Origin: Promicromonosporaceae bacterium
Lineage (GTDB): Bacteria > Actinomycetota > Actinomycetes > Actinomycetales > Cellulomonadaceae
Assembly (NCBI GenBank): GCA_009782865.1
Contig: WRIF01000038.1
Location: 1-9,502, forward strand
Length of the DNA: 9,502 nucleotides
Reading direction: 5' to 3'
Below the pieces are notes generated by a model. The model searched no databases. It was not told the origin of the DNA and was given only the letters and a program-made list of their open reading frames with translations. How positions within the stretch are numbered: position 1 is the first letter of the stretch; every line of letters begins with the position of its first letter. Position numbers and translations under genes: made by a program. Shown here piece by piece: positions 5,936 to 9,502 of this stretch.

Positions 5936-6958
5936 TCAGGGTCGCAGCAGGTGGCGGCGCACCCGCTCGTAGGGCAGCAGCGGGTCACGGTGCGGCCCGC
6001 TGCCCCAGCGGGCCTGGAGCGTGGAGAGCTCGGCGGCGGTGGCCGTCCCGGCGCGGGTCCTGGACTCGAAGTGATAGGCGACCGCGTCCGCGAGCCAGAC
6101 GAGCCGGCGGCCGGTCGCGGCGATCTTCAGGCAGAGGTCGACGTCGTTGTAGGCGACGGGGAGGGCCTCGTCTAGGCCGCCCACTTGCCTGTAGACCTGG
6201 CGGGTCAGGGCCAGGCAGGCGCCGGTGAGGGCGGTGACCTCCCGGGTGGTCTGCAGGGCTCCCCCGGGGCCGGGGGCGGCGGCGGGCAGGGACTGTAGGG
6301 CGTTACGGGGGCCGTGGGCGGTGTAGACCAGGCCGGCGTGCTGGATGGTGTCGTCGTCGAACAGCAGCTTCGGCCCGGTGGCCCCGATGACGGCCTGCGG
6401 GTCGTAGAGGGGGGCAACCAGCGTGTCCACCAGGTGGGGGGAGCGGGCCTCGACATCGTCGTTGAGCAGCAGGATCACCTCCCCGGAGGAGGCAGCGACG
6501 CCCGCATTGCACTTGGCCGAGAAGTTGAACTCGCCGGCAAAGGCCACCGCCACCAGCGGGGTCTGACCCGCGGCCTCGCGCAGCTGCTCAAGGACGTCGG
6601 CCGGGGTGTCGTCGTCGTACACCACCACAATCTCTAGCGGGCACCGGCTCGGCTGGGCCAGGAGGGAGCGCACCGCCTCGACCACGTACACGCGCCGGCT
6701 GCCAAACGCCGGTCCCACGGAGCCGCGGGTCGGGATGATCACCGAGACGGTAGGGGCCGGGTCGGGGGGCGAGGCGGGCGGGGTGTAACGGGGCGGGCGC
6801 CAGGTGGCGGCCACCCGCCGACCGACGGGCGGCGGCTCGCCGAAGGGACGGCTGCCCCGCCGCAGCCGCCGCCAGAGGCGTCCCGGCAGGGCTAGCGCCC
6901 CCCGCAGATGTGAGGCTCTGGTGTCGCTCCTGGCGAGATCGGGCCGTATGCCCGCCAT
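5936..6958 (-). CDS. Family 2 glycosyltransferase, O-antigen rhamnosyltransferase-like
   Basis: A 340-residue GT-A glycosyltransferase. The first 70 residues are basic and proline-rich, with clusters such as RLWRRLRRGSR (28-37), and have no clear fold. The catalytic domain begins at VSVIIPTRG (71-79). Further motifs are VVVYDDD (111-117), FNFSAKCNAGV (144-154), ILLLNDDVE (162-170, metal site), IQHAGLVY (205-212), TGACLALTR (245-253), YNDVDLCLK (270-278, where an ED or ND pair carries the proposed base) and YHFESRTR (295-302), a variant of the HxESxSRG tail motif of this subgroup. These match large polysaccharide GT2 enzymes often annotated as rhamnosyltransferases, though the sugar is not proven. 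The ATG at 6958 has a GGGGA about nine bases upstream. It is the promoter-proximal gene of the minus-strand operon and diverges from the large fused glycosyltransferase across an 80-nt gap. The basic leader may bind the anionic membrane surface. Confidence 0.92.
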   Translation of the reverse strand: MAGIRPDLARSDTRASHLRGALALPGRLWRRLRRGSRPFGEPPPVGRRVAATWRPPRYTPPASPPDPAPTVSVIIPTRGSVGPAFGSRRVYVVEAVRSLLAQPSRCPLEIVVVYDDDTPADVLEQLREAAGQTPLVAVAFAGEFNFSAKCNAGVAASSGEVILLLNDDVEARSPHLVDTLVAPLYDPQAVIGATGPKLLFDDDTIQHAGLVYTAHGPRNALQSLPAAAPGPGGALQTTREVTALTGACLALTRQVYRQVGGLDEALPVAYNDVDLCLKIAATGRRLVWLADAVAYHFESRTRAGTATAAELSTLQARWGSGPHRDPLLPYERVRRHLLRP

Positions 6959-7038
6959 CTTCCGTCCCCGTTCGATTAGGCTGCGGCGTTATCGGAACGC
7001 CTGATGCCTTAAGGCTACCCAAGTCAAGGAGACCCGCA
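6959..7038. promoter_or_regulatory. Divergent intergenic region with two inverted repeats
   Basis: This 80-nt stretch separates the first genes of two divergent transcripts and so should hold both promoters or upstream regions. It contains a perfect inverted repeat GGCGTT-N5-AACGCC at 6985-7001 and a 10-bp palindrome GCCTTAAGGC at 7006-7015. Both could be operator half-sites or 5'-leader hairpins. No convincing -35/-10 pair is visible in either direction. On the minus strand a TTGACT (7027-7022) resembles a -35 box but lacks a matching -10 at 16-18 nt, and it overlaps the Shine-Dalgarno of the plus-strand gene. Promoter placement is inferred from gene layout only. Confidence 0.45.
7026..7031 (+). 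promoter_or_regulatory. Shine-Dalgarno AAGGAG that fixes the GTG start of the fused glycosyltransferase
   Basis: A full AAGGAG lies seven bases before GTG at 7039. It is the strongest ribosome binding site in the window, and it decides the start because no other in-frame start with a comparable site precedes the conserved GT2 strand at residues 14-21. Confidence 0.85.
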
Positions 7039-9502
7039 GTGAGCGCTAACCACGTCCCCCCTGCCCCGCGCCCCGGCGTGGTGTCGGTGGTCCTCGTCAA
7101 CTTCCGCGGGGCGGCAGACACCAACACCTGCCTGTCCGCGCTCAAGGAGGTTGACTGGCCGGCGGACGCGCTCGAGCTGATCGTGGTGGAAAACGGCTCC
7201 GGCGACGATTCTGCGGCGGTGATCAAGGCCGCGCACCCAGACGTCATGCTGGTCGAGTCTGAGACCAACCGCGGCTTTGCCGGCGGCTGCAACCTCGGGG
7301 TGGCCCACGCCTCCGGGCAGTGGGTGGCCTTCCTCAACAACGACGCCCGGCCCGCCCCGGGGTGGATTCGGGCGGCCGTAGACGAGCTGGCCTCCGACCC
7401 GGCCATCGGAGCGGTCGCCTCGAAGGTGCTCGACTGGGACGGGCAGAAGATTGACTACGTCGACGGCGCGATGAGCTGGTTTGGCATGGGCTACAAGCGC
7501 GAGGTGCTGCAGCCCGACTCCCCCGCCTTCGATCAGCCCAAGGATGTGCTGTTCGCCACCGGGGCCGCCATGTTTGTCCCCACCGCCCTGTTCCGCGAGG
7601 TGGGCGGGTTCGACGAGCGCTTCTTCATGTTCTTCGAGGACGTGGACCTCGGCTGGCGCCTGAACCTGCTCGGCTACCGCGTGCGGTACGTGCCAGGCTC
7701 GCTCGCCTATCACAAGCATCACGCCTCGATCGCCAAGTTCGGCGAGTACCGCGAGGTCTACCTGCTGGAGCGCAACGCGCTGCTGACCATCTACAAGAAC
7801 CTCGACGACGAGTCCCTGGCCAAGGCCCTGCCGGCCGCGCTCGCCCTGGCCGTGCGGCGCGGGGTGGCTCGCGACGGCCTCGACACTTCCTCCTTCGAGA
7901 TAGCCGGCGGCAAGGATGACTCGGCGGAGACGATCACCGTGAACAAGCTGGGCCTGACCGGCGCCTACGCGGTGGATCAGTTTGTGACGGAGATGACCCG
8001 CGGGCTGACCGAGGTCCGGGCGGACCTCCAGGGACGTCGCCGCCGCACCGACCGGGAGATCTTCCCGCTGTTCCGCGACGCGATGGCCGCCCACGGCAAC
8101 GCGCCGCACTACCTGGCCGCCTACGAGGTGCTCACCGCCGCCTTCGACATCGTCGATCACTTCCAGGCGCGCCAGCGCATCCTGATCGTCACCGATGACG
8201 CCCTGACCGCCAAGATGGCTGGCCCGGCGATTCGCTCCTGGCAGATCGCCACCGCGGTGGCGCCGTTTGCCGAGGTGCGGCTGGTTTCGACGGTGGTGGC
8301 CGAGATCGCCTCGGATGACTTCGAGGTGGCGTCGGCCATCGGCTCGCGCCTGCGCGCCCACACCGACTGGGCCGATGTGGTGATCTTCCAGGGCTTCCTG
8401 CTCGACAAGGCGCCGTGGCTGAAGAGGTCGGACAAGATTCTGGTGGCCGACATCTACGACCCAATGCACCTCGAACAACTAGAGCAGGCCCGTGACCTGG
8501 GGCCGGAGGTGCGCGCCCATGTGGTGGCCGACACCACGCGCGTCCTCAACGAGCAGATTCGCCGCGCAGACTTCATGCTGTGCGCCTCGGAGAAGCAGCG
8601 TGACTTCTGGCTAGGGCAGCTCGCCTCGCAGGGGCGCATCAACCAGTTTGTGTACGACGAGGATCACTCGCTGGATTCCTTGCTGGCCGTGGTGCCGTTT
8701 GGCATCTCCGACGACCCGCCGGTGCAGACCGCCCATGGCATCAAGGGCGTGGTGCCCGGCATCTCGCAGGATGACAAGGTAATCATCTGGGGCGGCGGCG
8801 TCTACAACTGGTTTGACCCGTTGACGCTGGTCCGAGCGGTGGCCCGCCTGGCGGAGACGCACGCCGACGTCCGCCTGTTCTTCCTTGGCTTCAAGCACCC
8901 CAACCCGCATGTGCCGCACATGCGCATGGCCACCGAGTTGTTCGCCCTCTCCGATGAGCTGGGGTTGACGGACCGGCACGTGTTTTTCAACAGCGACTGG
9001 GTGCCCTACGAGCAGCGAGCCAACTGGCTGCTCGATGCCGATGTGGGCGTCTCGACCCACTTCCACCACGTGGAGACGGCATTCTCCTTCCGCACCCGCA
9101 TCCTGGACTACCTGTGGGCGGGCCTACCCATCGTGGCGACCGGCGGGGACACGTTCGACGCGCTCATCACCGAGCGCGGCCTGGGCGCCACCGTGCCCGA
9201 GCAGGACGTGGACGCCCTGGCGGCGGCACTGGAGAAATACCTGTACGACGACGAGGCGGTGGCCAGCGCCAAGCGGGCAATTGTCGAGTTCGCGGAGGGC
9301 TACCGCTGGGCGAAGGTGCTGGAGCCGCTGGTTGAGTTCTGCCGCCAGCCGCGCCGGGCCGCCGACCTCGCCCTCGGTTACGTGGGCCAGGAGCCGGATG
9401 AGTCGGCGCAGGAGCGACGGCCGTCCAAGGACTCCCGGCTGGCCTCAGATGTGCGCGTGCTGCGGGAGTACCTGCGCAACGGGGGGGTGGGCGAGGTCGC
9501 CA
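7039..9502 (+). CDS. Two-domain glycosyltransferase, GT2 fused to GT-B (GT4-like); 3' end missing
   Basis: The frame runs without a stop from GTG at 7039 to the window edge: 821 complete codons. Residues about 14-280 form a GT2 domain with VVSVVLVNFRG (14-24), VVENGSGDD (49-57), RGFAGGCNLG (78-87), FLNNDARPAPGWI (98-110), FATGAAMFVP (172-181) and GGFDERFFMFFEDVDLGWRL (189-208), the pattern of WbbL-like rhamnosyl/galactofuranosyl transferases. Residues 300-374 are a helical linker with a basic GRRRRTDREI segment. From about 377 a GT-B domain begins: RILIVTDD, GPAIRSWQIA (395-404), VADIYDP (469-475), RADFMLCASEKQRDFW (511-526), VVPFGI (551-556), IIWGGGVYNWFDP (582-594, start of the second Rossmann domain), LFFLGFKHPNP (599-609 region), ETAFSFRTRILDYLWAGLP (679-697), then a GGD loop equivalent to the donor-phosphate site. 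After about 770 a charged linker begins and the rest is outside. Two active sites suggest sequential addition of two sugars. It is probably cytoplasmic and membrane-associated. The fusion is in frame throughout, with no sign of sequencing error. Confidence 0.93.
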   Translation, partial: MSANHVPPAPRPGVVSVVLVNFRGAADTNTCLSALKEVDWPADALELIVVENGSGDDSAAVIKAAHPDVMLVESETNRGFAGGCNLGVAHASGQWVAFLNNDARPAPGWIRAAVDELASDPAIGAVASKVLDWDGQKIDYVDGAMSWFGMGYKREVLQPDSPAFDQPKDVLFATGAAMFVPTALFREVGGFDERFFMFFEDVDLGWRLNLLGYRVRYVPGSLAYHKHHASIAKFGEYREVYLLERNALLTIYKNLDDESLAKALPAALALAVRRGVARDGLDTSSFEIAGGKDDSAETITVNKLGLTGAYAVDQFVTEMTRGLTEVRADLQGRRRRTDREIFPLFRDAMAAHGNAPHYLAAYEVLTAAFDIVDHFQARQRILIVTDDALTAKMAGPAIRSWQIATAVAPFAEVRLVSTVVAEIASDDFEVASAIGSRLRAHTDWADVVIFQGFLLDKAPWLKRSDKILVADIYDPMHLEQLEQARDLGPEVRAHVVADTTRVLNEQIRRADFMLCASEKQRDFWLGQLASQGRINQFVYDEDHSLDSLLAVVPFGISDDPPVQTAHGIKGVVPGISQDDKVIIWGGGVYNWFDPLTLVRAVARLAETHADVRLFFLGFKHPNPHVPHMRMATELFALSDELGLTDRHVFFNSDWVPYEQRANWLLDADVGVSTHFHHVETAFSFRTRILDYLWAGLPIVATGGDTFDALITERGLGATVPEQDVDALAAALEKYLYDDEAVASAKRAIVEFAEGYRWAKVLEPLVEFCRQPRRAADLALGYVGQEPDESAQERRPSKDSRLASDVRVLREYLRNGGVGEVA

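Noticed and set aside
7022..7027. TTGACT as a -35 box for the minus-strand operon
   Set aside because: No -10-like hexamer lies 16-18 nt downstream, and the bases overlap the Shine-Dalgarno region of the opposite gene, so it is probably chance.
7024..8478. Minus-strand open frame of 484 codons opposite the fused glycosyltransferase
   Set aside because: The plus strand carries clear GT2 and GT-B motifs throughout; the antisense translation is rich in His/Gly/Arg/Val without any family motif, as expected from high-GC shadow frames.
1..9502. CRISPR array, tRNA/rRNA genes, IS elements, prophage or defence genes
   Set aside because: No regularly spaced repeats, transposase motifs, tRNA-like cloverleaf or defence-type domains were seen; almost the whole window is explained by glycan biosynthesis genes.

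Overview
The window is a piece of a cell-surface polysaccharide (cell wall glycan, capsule or glycolipid) biosynthesis locus from a high-GC Gram-positive bacterium, most likely an actinomycete. That placement rests on the strong G/C bias at third codon positions, frequent GTG starts, Shine-Dalgarno sites of the AAGGAG type, tightly overlapping genes, a Dpm1-like glycosyltransferase paired with a DUF2304 membrane protein, and an intergenic palindrome of a kind I recall from many actinobacterial genomes. I cannot name the genus.

Layout. (1) 1-903, plus strand: the 3' part of a gene cut by the left edge, of unrecognised family but with features that suggest a surface-carbohydrate enzyme. (2) 904-1026: a convergent intergenic gap with a GC-rich hairpin on the stop codon and an imperfect palindrome. 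(3) 6958 down to 1027, minus strand: seven co-directional genes, almost certainly one operon. In transcription order they are a rhamnosyltransferase-type GT2, a Dpm1-like GT2, a DUF2304 membrane protein, a sugar-1-phosphate nucleotidyltransferase, an extended SDR epimerase/reductase, a CapD/FlaA1-type nucleotide-sugar dehydratase/epimerase, and a GT2 with a C-terminal hydrophobic segment. Four of the six junctions overlap (4, 8, 4 and 17 nt); the other two gaps are 48 and 40 nt. (4) 6959-7038: an 80-nt divergent intergenic region with two short perfect inverted repeats. (5) 7039 to the right edge, plus strand: a very large two-domain glycosyltransferase, with GT2 then GT-B/GT4-like domains in one chain, still open at the window end after 821 codons.

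How the genes may work together (inference): the nucleotidyltransferase activates a sugar-1-phosphate, and the CapD-like enzyme and the second SDR convert the NDP-sugar into a modified, probably deoxy or epimerised, sugar. The GT2 enzymes and the fused protein build the repeat unit on a lipid carrier. The Dpm1-like/DUF2304 pair may load a sugar onto polyprenyl phosphate for use outside the membrane. No flippase, polymerase, ABC exporter, initiating phosphoglycosyltransferase or ligase is visible here, so these would have to lie outside the window. There are no tRNA or rRNA genes, CRISPR arrays, IS elements or phage genes. The long antisense reading frames opposite the real genes are high-GC artefacts.
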